NCBI GenBank assembly: GCA_036346355.1 | Contig: CM070572.1 | Coordinates: forward strand, 7,695,001-7,759,000 | Origin: Rhipidocladum racemiflorum | Taxonomy: Eukaryota > Streptophyta > Magnoliopsida > Poales > Poaceae | Direction of reading: 5' to 3' | DNA length: 64,000 nt | Shown: positions 44,297 to 55,300 of the stretch, piece after piece | Numbering within the stretch: the first letter of the stretch is position 1 | Layout: each line of letters begins with the position of its first letter | Notes under the pieces: model-generated | The model's database searches: none | Seen by the model: only the letters and a program-made list of their open reading frames with translations | Told to the model about the DNA's origin: nothing | Program-made: the position numbers and the translations under genes

Positions 44297-45003
44297 TGTT
44301 AAATTATTTTAACATAGTGTGGCCCATGTAAATTACGGAATGATTCTTATAATAAAAGGTCTAAGAGTGATGGTTACTAGACTAAAAGATTAAGAATCAT
44401 GGGGTTTAAAATCTCTCTCCTATCCCTTCCAAATATTTAGTTGTGTACTAATTAGTGTTATTAAGTATAATGCATGTTACAGGAGGAATTACTTTTAAGC
44501 ATGCATGTATTGCTGCAATAAGAATAAATGATGGATTGCTGGCTACATGCATGTATTAAAGTGCTAAGTTACAGTCAGTTTCATTGAGTTTTAAGAGCTG
44601 AATTAAAGTGCCAGTTTCATGTATTAAATGTTGAGTTACTGTTACTTAATTAAAGTACATTGTTACTAACTTTAAATTAATACAGGTAAAATTAAAGTGC
44701 CATTGTTACTGACTTCCTCTGGCTTCTCTTTGGCTATAAAAGGAGCCTCCTTCTGTACATCAAAGGCATGTGAAGGAAGAAAAGAAGAACATAGAAAGAA
44801 AGAGTACACACATAAAATAAATAGAACATAAAAGTTCTCTAACCATTGAGAGAACTATAAAGGTTAAGAAGAAAGAGATGAGAGAAAAATAAAACTCAAT
44901 ATGCAAGGCATTGCTAATATGTATCAAAGTGGGTTTGTGCTTTTGTTTGCACATATAAAAGTTGCTTTTCGGTTAAATTAAAATTATGCTAAATGATCTT
45001 ATA
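44297..45003 (+). repeat. 3' LTR of the copia element
   Basis: It starts TGTTAAATTATTTTAACAT after a purine-rich tract and carries GGCTATAAAAGGAGCC (44731-44746), a clear TATA-type promoter. The last about 30 bases seen in the other two copies (through CTTACA) are missing. Unrelated sequence follows from 45004. Confidence 0.82.
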
Positions 45004-47284
45004 CCAAATCACAAGATTTTTGGGAGGTAGTGGGTGCCTGGGTGGTAAAGTGAGAGATCTGCCTGCCACTTTGCCGTTTCCGCGAGCCTTATGTGTAGAG
45101 CATAAACTAATGGTACAAATTAAGACCTCATTAAACAATCAAGCTCCGCGTACGGGCTTTTCGGGAATTTGGTTGCAGACATTGCCCCCAACATTCTCAC
45201 CTACCTCTGACTCTTGCGCAGAATACCACATAATCTACTGCCAACTCACAGCTGAATTTCGGCAACTTGTTCGGTTCTGAAAAAAATCGTCTAAGAATTT
45301 CTTTCTATGCTCCATTTCGTGCTCGGTTACGTTCCAAATCAGCACATGAAAACATGGCAAAGCAACGAAGGTATGTGCGGCCTTTCGGCTTGTGAGCCTG
45401 TTCTGTTTAGATTAAGATCAAAAGCACGGTTCCTGTGAAGCCGGGAGACAGCTCCAAACATGTCGAGCTCAACACTCAGCAGAAAAGGGGCCAAAATTGA
45501 TGCCAAAATTGAGCAGTACTACAAATCATGGATCGAAGCGGCTGCGCGTGCATGGTGGTGACCTGGAGTTTCAGTGTTTTCTGGACGTCTCATATGATCA
45601 GCAGCAATACCGACGCATGTGCAGCTAGTTGTACACTGTACCTTATTTTTGGAGTATCTTGTGGGTGTACAGTTTCTAGATCCAGGAACCTGCTTGATCC
45701 AAACACATGCAGTAAAACAAATGCTGAATTGCTCGATCTATTGAGTGCATGCACTAGCGCCTGTAGACTTTGGACCGGGCAATTGTTGAGTTCCATTACC
45801 TGTCAGCTCACCAAAAAGTTTAAAGTGATATCTCTGAGCATCGATGATGCGACGGTATATATTGCCATTCTCTTCTCAACATGGTCGCATATAAAGGGGA
45901 AAAGAATCCTAATGGCGGTTGTTGGAGGAACTAATGGTTCAAGATCCATGTTTTAGACCATACTGAATCGGCACACCGTAGTCCGGATCACGCATGCATA
46001 TACCTGAAGTGAGTTTATATTCATGTATGAAATGAATAGGTTGCTAGTCTTTTCAACAGGCCAACAGAGCTTGAAGCTTGTAGGAAATTTGGATGGCATG
46101 TGAAGTATTAGTTCAGTCAGTGGTAAATTTGGCGATAAAAGTGAAGTGAACTGACCAACAACTCCTACAAATTGCCAAATGTCACATCAAAATAAACTGG
46201 TCGACGCAGGCTGATGGTCTTTGAAGCTCAACGTAAGATCTTATCAATACACCTTTTTTTCTTGCACTTAATGATGCTTGACTAACGAAAATCAAGATTT
46301 CAGGGTCCAAACCCCATATCCTGTGGTTTTGCCCCAAACTACTAGTCAGTCTGAACCTAATCACCACCTAACTTGATCACTCAGCCTCGTTGGTCTTCTT
46401 TTTGGACCGCAGACAGATGACGAATGGCATGATAGCGCTGCTGCCCCTTTGTGGCATAAGCTTATAATAATCTCCTCACCGACACTCAAATAACCTTGCA
46501 AAACTGATTTCAGAAAGTGCACCCACGGAGGAGCTAGACCACAATACTGACCTTTTTGTGACATGGGATCATAACTACCTAGCATATTTTTTTAGAACAA
46601 AAGGAAAATTTACCAGTCAATTTTTACAATGAAACCAGCAGTCAAAATCAACTCTCCTTTGCATCACTCGTTTCGTTCAAGAGCTTTGATCACAAGTCCA
46701 TTTTACGTGCGTACTCCAACTTTACCGCCATCGCGTTCCTTCCAGGACGTCGTCACTGTAGCTAGAGATCATTATCTCGACTTGTATCCCAAAACAGGTC
46801 TTGGTTTGGACTTCGAAATTCTGAACACAAAAGATATAGGGAGTGTATAAACTTATCAAAACCCAAAGATATATCCCAGGCTAATCCACTACTATTACCA
46901 TTAGTAGTACGTACGCGCTAACAGCGACGTCCCCTGCTCCGGCCTCGCTCTGACGATCTTCGTCCTCCTTTCCGTCCATTTCCACAAATCATGGCTCGTA
47001 TATCTTCGCAGCTTCCTGTTTGCCGGTGCTTGTTAGGTGCCATATTGATCCACATATCTGTGCCGACCTGTCAGGCACTCGAAGTGCATGCACTCACTGA
47101 ACATACCACATCAAGCACACTGTTTTGTCATTTGTAGTGATGTATTGATGCTTCCATGCCTTACGCATGCAATGGACCACAAGCTAGCTAGGCTCACAAG
47201 TCATCAGTCGTACCTCTCGCACAACTGTGGCAATAATCTCTCTTTGGGTAAAGAACACTGCGTACAACCTTTGACCAGGTGACA
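45004..47284. other. unassigned intergenic DNA
   Basis: Open frames at 45528-45956 and 46629-46850 carry no family motif. No element ends were recognised. A CTTGCTC-type site at 47285 is the target of the hAT element to the right. Confidence 0.35.
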
Positions 47285-47292
47285 CTTGCTCA

Positions 47293-50200
47293 AAGAGGTG
47301 GGTGTCGTACCGTGCCGGCCTAGCCCGGTATAAGCTCATCGTGTTTTATGCCTAAACCGTGCGGGGCCGTGATGGCCTGTTGTGCCTGCTGTGCTGATCT
47401 GGCTCACCTTCGAAGAGCCAAAACAAGGCCCATTTGCGCTTCGTGTTGTGCCGGTCCAGGTCTGGCCCATTTGCACTATTGCAACGAAAGGAAAGGACTT
47501 GGAGACGCACGTAGCTAAGGTAATGGACACAAATATTGGAGGGAAAGAAGTAAATTTTATTCATTCTTGAACAGATACAGAGTTACTGCCTCGTTAAAAA
47601 CCGTATACCCCGGAGTGGGGTACCTCTAATAAGGAAAATGGTACAGTAACTACGTATATATACATATACTACTTGAGGCTGAGATTGTCAAAGTCGGCTA
47701 TCGCGTCTATGATCTCTGGATCCTCGGGCTGATGTTGTGTCCTGTCATTTGCACGCTTCCAGTCTTTCAGGCATGTAATTGTCTCAACCATATCAGGTCT
47801 GAGAGATGGCCTCCTCGGTTCTAGTATCATCACCACTAAACTAAAAGTGGATTCCGACGAAACAATGGACACCATAACCACAAGTACGCCCTATGCAAAA
47901 TGCGATAGCACGAGGTAAATACGTTGGAGATTCTTCTACTACAAAAGTAAGTTGAGTTGATTGTCCTCGTCCATGTCAAGCCCGGTCTCCGTGAAAGGTA
48001 TGTCGAGGTAGTGGTTGATTTCTACTTGTGGATTCCATTGTGACCTACTCGGTGCTTCGTAATATGAACCAGATGCCTTGACTTTCAACTTTTTTTATAT
48101 GTTTGAAGTGGTCGAACTGCCTCGTGCTTGTTGCGTTGTTAAGGTAGATCTTCTTGCTTCACTTTTGGTGCTAAACTTTTCATAATATTTGTCAAAAACT
48201 CTGGGAAAACTTGTTATAAACATGAGTATAAGCATCAGAAAAATCAAGAATGAATAATTTACCTATTCCCTTGAAGGCACATTGCAAATTAGATAATTTT
48301 CTTCGAGGATCCAAAATATTAGAAAACAATAGAGACGTGGAAAAGCTTGAAAATATTTTAAATTATTCCTCCATTGGTTCTATAATGGGCTGTAAAATAT
48401 AGTTATCTCTGTTTTCTTTGAAAGTATTAGCAATAGTCCAAAGCCACTCGGTGACTAAAAAATAAGTTGGGTAGTACACACCCGACAATATCTTAGTTGC
48501 ACTGTAAAATATTTTTAAAAAATGACAAAAATGATGGGAAACTTCCCAATCCGCATCAGTAACTAACGGTTTACAATTATTGCAATTGATGAAGGCAGTG
48601 ATAATATGCTCATAGTCCTTGCACCGCATCAGCATAGTATACGTTGAGTTCCATCTAACCTTCGTATCAAGGTTGAATCTTCTTGGTGGCTTATTGTTGG
48701 CCTTGCAATACTCAAAGAAGTAGGTGTACGTTATAGTCAAATTTGTAGCAAAATTGATAGCATCGCGTGTGCTGTCCAAACTAGGTTTCATTACATGCAA
48801 ACTTGCCCGCATAATGAGATTAATGATGTGGCATATGCATCTCTGGTGGAGTATGAAACCTTCAACATAAGTTTCCAGGTGTGGTGAGAGATGTTCCATA
48901 ACTGTCGTATTAGCTGATGCATTGTCAAGAGTGATATAAATAATTTTATTTTCTATTTTAAAGTTAGTAATAACATCAAGTATACGGTTAGCGATAGCCT
49001 CTCCGATGTGTGCTTCATCGATTGGCCTAAACCCTATGACCCTTTTGTTTAGAACGTAGTCGTCGTCCAAGTAATGTGTGACAACACTAAGATAGGCTGC
49101 TATTTGGTGGGACGAAGTCCATATATCTGAGGTTAAAGCAAAGAAAAAGCTAACTCTCGTGGAGGCCTATTTCAACATTGCTAGTTTATTTGTGTACATT
49201 CTGTATATGTTGCGAGTAGCTATTCTCTTATTGATGTGTTGGTATTGTGAGCAAAAACCACGTTGCATCATACTTTCAAAACTAGAGCTCTCAGCCATTC
49301 TAAGTAGAAGATCCTCCGTAACTATGTAATGTATAATTTCGTCTCTAGTTACATCGGCATTGTAAACCCATATACTTCTCGAACCGTCGATGTTGAAGTT
49401 GAGCTGTATCTGGACGCCCTCGCCCTGCCTTCATTCTACCGATATCTTCTCCAAGTATGTTTTCGCGTGTCGTTTGAGATGATCTGCTCCTCCACAGGCA
49501 CGTGCAGATAATTTAGCTTAACAGTATTTACAAATATCATACACTACCTTACGCCTATCCACAATTTTGATGGTTCTATCCATATGTTGCCTGTACCACA
49601 TCCGTCAACTGCTGAATATGTATGCTTGTCCCATATGCACCGATTTAGCGGCATCAGAGCTCGTTCACTCGGGAATGTAAGAGGCATCATCGTTGCCGTG
49701 CGTACCATCCAGATGACGACCATCTATGCCATAGTCTCCTATGCTGGGGGAAAGTTGGCGCAAATCGATCTCTTGATCTCGACGAGAGAGACTTGGAGAG
49801 CAAGGGCGTACTCTTCTGCTCTTGCCAAATATTTTGCTCCCCCCCCCCCCGCGTTGCCCCCTCGTCGCCCTCCCTCCACACTTCACCCCTTCATATCCCC
49901 ACGACTTGGGGGCCACGGTGGGTGCGCACAATCACGTCCACATGCTCCCACGACGCGCGGACCACAGTGGAGGAGGTGGCGGGCGCGGGCCACGGCGGAC
50001 AGCCACGATGGGCGGGCGCGGGGATACTGTGGCGCAATGCCGTACCCTCCCCTTTTTTCCTCTCCAACCAAGAACACCTTTCCCGCCCTTCTCTTTGGCC
50101 AGGTACACCCTACCCTTCCCCCTCTTTGGCGCGGGCCAAATCACTTGTCGTGCGCACTGCTGTGGGCCATGCTATGCACGGGCCAACATACTGCCCGTCG

Positions 50201-50406
50201 TAAGTGCCATTCCGGCCCGAGCATAGCCCACTTCAGCTCGTCGTGCTGGCCCAAGTACAATCTAGTTTGGTTTGCCATGCTGAATCGTCTATCATGATCG
50301 ATTGGTAGACCCGGAAAACCGTACCATACCGGCACTGTCCATTTGCAAGCGTGCTGGACCAAGCTGTGGGCTGGAACGAGCCGTTCGTGCCTCGTGCCAA
50401 CCTCTA
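47293..50406 (-). mobile_element. decayed Ac-like hAT transposon, about 3.1 kb
   Basis: The left end AAGAGGTGGG and the right end CCAACCTCTA are near-inverted and fit the plant hAT terminus (C/T)AGAGGTGGGCA. They are flanked by CTTGCTCA (47285-47292) and CTTGCTCT (50407-50414), an 8-bp duplication with one mismatch. Both subterminal regions are rich in GGCCCGTGC, GCCCGG and GTGCCGG words (47310-47470 and 50100-50400). A broken transposase lies on the minus strand. Frames on the plus strand at 49584-50297 are shadows of GC-rich subterminal DNA. Confidence 0.75.
47669..49330 (-). pseudogene. Ac-type hAT transposase, degenerate
   Basis: The longest intact part is 49070-48363 (235 aa): ITLDNASANTTVMEHL, LHQRCICHIINLIM, FNLDTKVRWNSTYTML and TEWLWTIANTFKEN. 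These are the RNase H-like core and hAT middle domain of plant Ac-type transposases. Upstream, 49330-49080 continues the family pattern (RGFCSQYQH, FFFALTSDIWTSS) in the same frame with a stop before ASTRVSF. Downstream, 47881-47669 contains RRPSLRPDMVETITCLKDWKR, matching the last part of the dimerisation domain. The region between is frameshifted. The copy is non-functional. Confidence 0.8.
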
Positions 50407-50786
50407 CTTGCTCTGTCCTCGGCGAGGCGTTGCATATTTGAAACTTAATTACCACCAAGCAGAAGTAGGAATGCTGGCTTAATTTGAGTTTCCTGCACGG
50501 CGGGTTCGGTTGTTGCGTTACGTTAGACGTCCCACCTCTACTTGCTCCGTCCTGGGCGAGGCGTCACATATTTCAAAACTACCACCAAGCAGAAGTAGGA
50601 TTGCTGGCTTGATTTGAGCTTCCTGCACGTCGAGTTCGGTTGTTGCGTTACGTTAGACGTCCCACCTCTACTTGCTCCGGTCCGAGGCGTCACATATTTG
50701 AAACTTACCACCAAGCAGAAGTAGGAATGCTGGCTTAATTTGAGCTTCCTGCACGTCGAGTTCGGCTGTTGCGTTACGTTAGACGT
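50401..50786 (+). repeat. three tandem units of about 130 bp next to the hAT end
   Basis: Units begin CCTCTACTTGCTC at 50401, 50535 and 50665, and each ends near GCGTTACGTTAGACGT. They share the CACATATTTGAAAC, ACCACCAAGCAGAAGTAGGA and TTCCTGCACG blocks. The first base block, CCTCTA, equals the terminus of the hAT element to the left, so the array appears to have grown after that insertion. Confidence 0.85.
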
Positions 50787-51712
50787 GGTTCCGGTCCATT
50801 GCTTTGAAACTATGTAGTCGCACGGCCGCCGCCGCCGCCAAAGGGCAAGCGTCTCCGGCCGGTCTCCCTTTCTTTTCTCGGGCATTGGTCCAGCCAAACC
50901 CACGAGACAAGCGGGCAAGCATAATCTCCTGTAAAATTACACCTTTGCCCATCCCTTCCTTGCAGCCTCCTCCGTAAAGACAAATAAGCCCCATCGGAAT
51001 GGCTTGCAAGCTAGTTTTGTTTAAAAAAAAGAAATGCTTTGCAAGCATCTTCCACTACCAGTGCGCTGCGCGGCAAACCACGATGCTTCGTGGGAGTATT
51101 AACACCTTTTTGCAGATCTGGATCATCGAACGATCCTTTGAGGTTTCATCATTCAATTGTACGGCTCGTTTATTTATTCCATTCCACGGCTTGCCTTCGG
51201 CCGCTAATGGCTGGGTTTTTTAATTAGCTTGCCATTGAAGAAAAGGGTGATTTCTCCATCATGCATGGTGAAATCGTTTCCAGAGAATACACCGTGTTTG
51301 TTTATCATGGCAACTATAATATAATTGCGTCAACGTGGTAATCAAGCGCCAACAGTTGTTCAGTGATTACACTCGTACTTCTTCCCACAATTAACGTTTT
51401 GATGGATGGCAAAGGGCAAGGAACGGGCAGTACGGTCATTGCACATGAACAATGACCTCCACTAGCTCTCGGTAGCCAGCCCATATTCTGATACTCCCAT
51501 GTATCACGGAAATTAATTCGGTGAAGGTGTGTAGATTCCTTTCTATGCATATCTGACGTTGATTGATGTCATATGGACAATCTTGCAATCTAATGCGTAC
51601 GATATTAAGTGAGGAGGTGAGTTCAAGCAACCAAATTTGTATCGAATTAAGTGAGGAAGTGAGTTCAAAGTCTTCACTTAATGTCGTGGCGTTGGATTGC
51701 ATGATTATTCAC
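50787..51712. other. unassigned intergenic DNA
   Basis: No gene was recognised. Frames at 50779-51048 (minus) and 50999-51223 (plus) have no family motif. A short GAATTAAGTGAGGA(A/G)GTGAGTTCAA duplication lies at about 51607-51667. Confidence 0.35.
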
Positions 51713-52198
51713 CAGGGCCGTTGATGGCCACGTGCCAACTAGGCACCGGCACAGGGCCCCCAAAGTTATTAGGGCCTCCAAATTAGAGTTTAATGCCATT
51801 AGCAATGCCCGTAGTTTGATCCATCTTAATTAGTTTGTTTGCTCGTATAGTACTTGAAAATGATAGCACTTGAAAGACACAAGAAAGACTCATTGTGTTG
51901 GCAATGATAGCACTTGAAAATGATGTTTTCGAGAAGATTAATTATGAAGATATAATTGAAGATTTTATTTCAAAAAATACTAGGCAGATGCTTTTTAGTA
52001 GAACATGATGTCAGTACTATCTTGACTCTTGTAGCATTGATAGTTAATATGTTCCTAAATTTTGTAAGAAAAAGCACATATTAAAGCTATATAATTGTCT
52101 GAAAGTATATCTTATTTATAGTACACATGAATTTTTCAAATTTTAAAACCTCAATTTACATTTCACTCCTGGACCCCAAATTTCTGGAGACGGCCCTG
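51713..52198. mobile_element. short hAT derivative with CAGGGCCGT ends, 486 bp
   Basis: The ends CAGGGCCGT and ACGGCCCTG are inverted repeats, flanked by the perfect 8-bp duplication TTATTCAC (51705-51712 and 52199-52206). On the plus strand around 51900-51990 a frame reads MIALENDVFEKINYEDIIEDF, which resembles the last residues of the dimerisation region of a hAT transposase, so the element looks like an internally deleted derivative of an autonomous one. It ends about 160 bp upstream of the beta-xylosidase start codon. Confidence 0.88.
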
Positions 52199-52236
52199 TT
52201 ATTCACGTGACATCAATTAGCGTCAGGTAAACACGG

Positions 52237-52274
52237 GAAGGAGTTTGCACACCTCCTCCACCAAATTTATTTCC
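52237..52274. repeat. end fragment related to the MITE at 8534-8798
   Basis: GGAGTTTGCACACCTCCTCC and ATTTATTTCC match in order the right end of the 8534-8798 element (AACTTGCATACCTCCTCC and AATTTTTTTCC). Only one end is recognisable here. It lies between the short hAT element and the TATA box of the xylosidase gene. Confidence 0.5.
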
Positions 52275-52294
52275 ATGTATCACAGGCTTTTCTT

Positions 52295-52302
52295 TATATA
52301 TA
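52295..52302 (+). promoter_or_regulatory. TATA box of the beta-xylosidase gene
   Basis: TATATATA lies 53 bp before the ATG at 52355, which would place transcription start about 20-25 bp before the coding region. Confidence 0.6.
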
Positions 52303-52354
52303 CCCATGCTAGCTTACACCCTTACTAGGCGCAGCGACACACGCACACCGAGCC

Positions 52355-55300
52355 ATGGGACGCCGCACGCACCTCCCCCTCCACGTTGTCCACGCTGCAG
52401 CAGCGGCCGCGGCGCTGCTGCTGCTGGTGGCAGCGTCACATGTCGCCGTCGCGTCCGACCCGCCCTTCTCGTGCGGCGCGCCGTCCGGCGCGGCGTTCTG
52501 CGACACGAAGCTGCCCATCGACCGGCGGGTGGACGACCTCGTGTCCAAGCTGACGCTGGGGGAGAAGATCTCGCAGCTCGGGGACCAGTCGCCGGCCATC
52601 GACCGGCTCGGCGTGCCGGCGTACAAGTGGTGGTCAGAGGCGCTGCACGGCGTGTCCAACGCCGGCCGCGGCATCCACCTCGACGGCCCGCTCCGCGCGG
52701 CCACCAGCTTCCCGCAGGTCATCCTCACCGCCGCGTCATTCAACTCGCACCTCTGGTACCGTATTGGCCAGGTACGCACACGCATGCACGACGGACTGTT
52801 TTTTCCTTGTCTTTTGAGTTGGTGTGAGTGAACAGGCTACTTACGATTAATACTTACTTAGTGGTTGTTAGAGCCTAGAGGGGCTTAAGTGTAATTATGC
52901 TCCACAAAGGCGCGCGTAGTCTTCATGAGAAGGAAAAGAGTATTTTGCCTGTCGCTGAAACTTGGGATACTAGAAATAGAGGGTAAGGTTGGAATCGAAT
53001 ACCAAAGAGGAGGTGTTTTCTGTAAGAACTGCAAGCTCGATCTGTTTTTGCGCCTAATTTCACCAACCGTGTATATATTGTCAACATTTGAACACCTACC
53101 CTCTCGTGCGAGCGTGGTAGGTGCATGAAGCTTTCAGAGTCTTGTCAAAAGTTTGCAAAGAGATTCAATTCAGTGCAACTTTCTGGACTGAAAATTTGAC
53201 AGCCTAGGGGTAATCTCTCAACTTGAGGTAATCGCTCAAAGGACATGGCTGAAAAGAGATACTACTAGCTAGTAAGCAGGGAAGGGACACTAGAGCTAGC
53301 TAGCCGCTGCCAAGTGTGCAAAAAACTATGTAGTGTAGACATCTAGCTTCGTGAACTGATGGTGTACTGGTATGATATGATACAATGGGCAGGTGATCGG
53401 CACAGAGGCAAGGGCCGTGTACAACAACGGGCAGGCCGAAGGGCTCACCTTCTGGACGCCAAACATCAACGTCTTCAGAGACCCCAGGTGGGGCAGGGGC
53501 CAGGAGACCCCCGGCGAGGACCCCACGCTGACGGGCAAGTACGCCGCCGTCTTCGTCAGGGGCGTGCAGGGCTACGGCCTCGCCGGCGCCGTCAACTCCA
53601 CGGACCTCGAGGCCTCCGCGTGCTGCAAGCACTTCACCGCCTACGACCTCGAGAACTGGAAGGGCGTCACCCGATTCGCCTTCGATGCAAAGGTAAGGTT
53701 CCAAGAACCGCCGATGAGACGGCTTCATTCGTTGCCTGGTTCAGGAATGGTTTTCAGTACATTTGTTGTTGTTTTTTTGTTTGGTCTGATACTCTGAATT
53801 TTGCAAATTTGCTCAGGTGACTGCACAGGATTTGGAGGACACTTACAACCCTCCCTTCAGAAGCTGTGTCGAAGATGGCGGGGCCAGCGGCATCATGTGC
53901 TCCTACAACCGCGTCAATGGCGTGCCATCCTGTGCCGATTACAACCTCCTCTCCAAAACCGCAAGGGGAGAATGGAGATTTTACGGGTAAGTCAGGATAC
54001 AGGAAGGTTGGGTAAAAAGTGTCATGAGAGAGACATATATCTACCAATGGGAATTTTCAAAGCATGTAATCGAGCTGTCGAAGCATACAATCCCAGCTTC
54101 GTTGAAACTACCTGTAACTAGAGAAAGACTGGCCTAGTGACTAATGCTTCCAAGTTCTATCTGTCGACCAGATATATCACTTCAGACTGTGACGCTGTGT
54201 CCATCATCCATGATGTTCAAGGGTATGCCAAGACGGCGGAAGATGCGGTTGCAGATGTCCTCAAGGCTGGTATGAGTTCACAACTTGTAGTTATCCACAG
54301 CACATGCTGTGCTACTGCCTGATTTCATAATGTTCCTCAAAGAGATTAATTTCATATGTAGTATTTTATCTTGTGGTTATGACATATCAAGTATTACCCT
54401 CACACGGAACTCTTGGGCAGTTCCGACATCATAACCAAAAGCTAAAAGCATGACTCTTGGACAAGATAATAAGGCAAAGATATAGAGGTTAGGTTAGGTC
54501 ACTGAACTGTTACCGAAAGTTGATTTAGCTCACACTACTCATACAGCTTTCCGTTTTGCTTATTTGGACACTTGAATTCACTATAAATAATTCGTGGCAT
54601 GACACTGAACATCATGATATCACCAACAATCCAGCTGTCATATAAAAAGAGAGAAGAAGACCACCTCAGCATGCAATTACTTACGTCCTGTTTGATGGCA
54701 GAAGGCTTCAAAACTCCAAATCAACGATGACAGTAGAATAAGGTCCAAATCAACAATACCAATAATGCAGCAAGGCAAACTGCTTTATACAAAGACTTGT
54801 ATACTCTGAGAAACACTAAGGGTTTGTTAGATTTGCAGCTAACTTTGCCACGTCTAAGTATAGACATACTATAGATTTCTTTTTGATAAGTGCTTCTATG
54901 CTTCCCTTCTCAATATAAGTAGCACAAATCTTGAAACGAGCGAGTGGATAAGTAATCACCATCTACCCTTTGGTTTGTTGCCACAACTATTGCTTGCCAC
55001 ACTTTTTTAGCCCTATGTCACATAATAGAATCAGTTTTTTTCCTAATTTTGCCATACTTGTGAAGCTAAATTTTGTTGCGACGAAAAGTACTAAACCCCA
55101 CTTGCCTAAAATTAGTTATGACAAGGTTTGCTTCAAACCAAAATGCCATAAATATCGTGTTAAGATGTTTCTTAACTTTTTTGAACCGGAAAAACTTTCA
55201 GGAATGGATGTGAATTGTGGCAGCTACGTGCAGCAGCATGCTGCCTCTGCAATCCAGCAAGGGAAGATCACAGAACAAGACATCGACAGAGCCCTCCACA

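Larger units (their letters stand above)
36352..45003 (+). mobile_element. decayed Ty1-copia retrotransposon with both LTRs, interrupted by a solo LTR
   Basis: Two related LTRs (36352-36871 and 44297-45003) bracket copia coding remnants in the order gag, GAG-pre-integrase, integrase, RT, RNase H. A degenerate initiator-Met tRNA primer site TGGTATAAGAG lies at 36874-36884. A purine-rich tract (GGGCCTAGAGGAAGAT) ends just before the 3' LTR. A 3456-bp solo LTR (37529-40984) is inserted in gag. Many stops and frameshifts show it is inactive. The 5' LTR lacks a middle section including the TATA region, and the 3' LTR lacks its last 30 or so bases. Confidence 0.85.

Noticed and set aside
45528..45956. 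142-codon plus-strand frame
   Set aside because: Cys- and Ser-rich but with no family pattern or splice context.
49584..50297. 237-codon plus-strand frame
   Set aside because: It lies in GC-rich subterminal DNA of a decayed hAT element and shows no protein family motif.
52306..52827. Plus and minus frames overlapping xylosidase exon 1
   Set aside because: They are shadows of the GC-rich exon; the GH3 reading frame starts at 52355.
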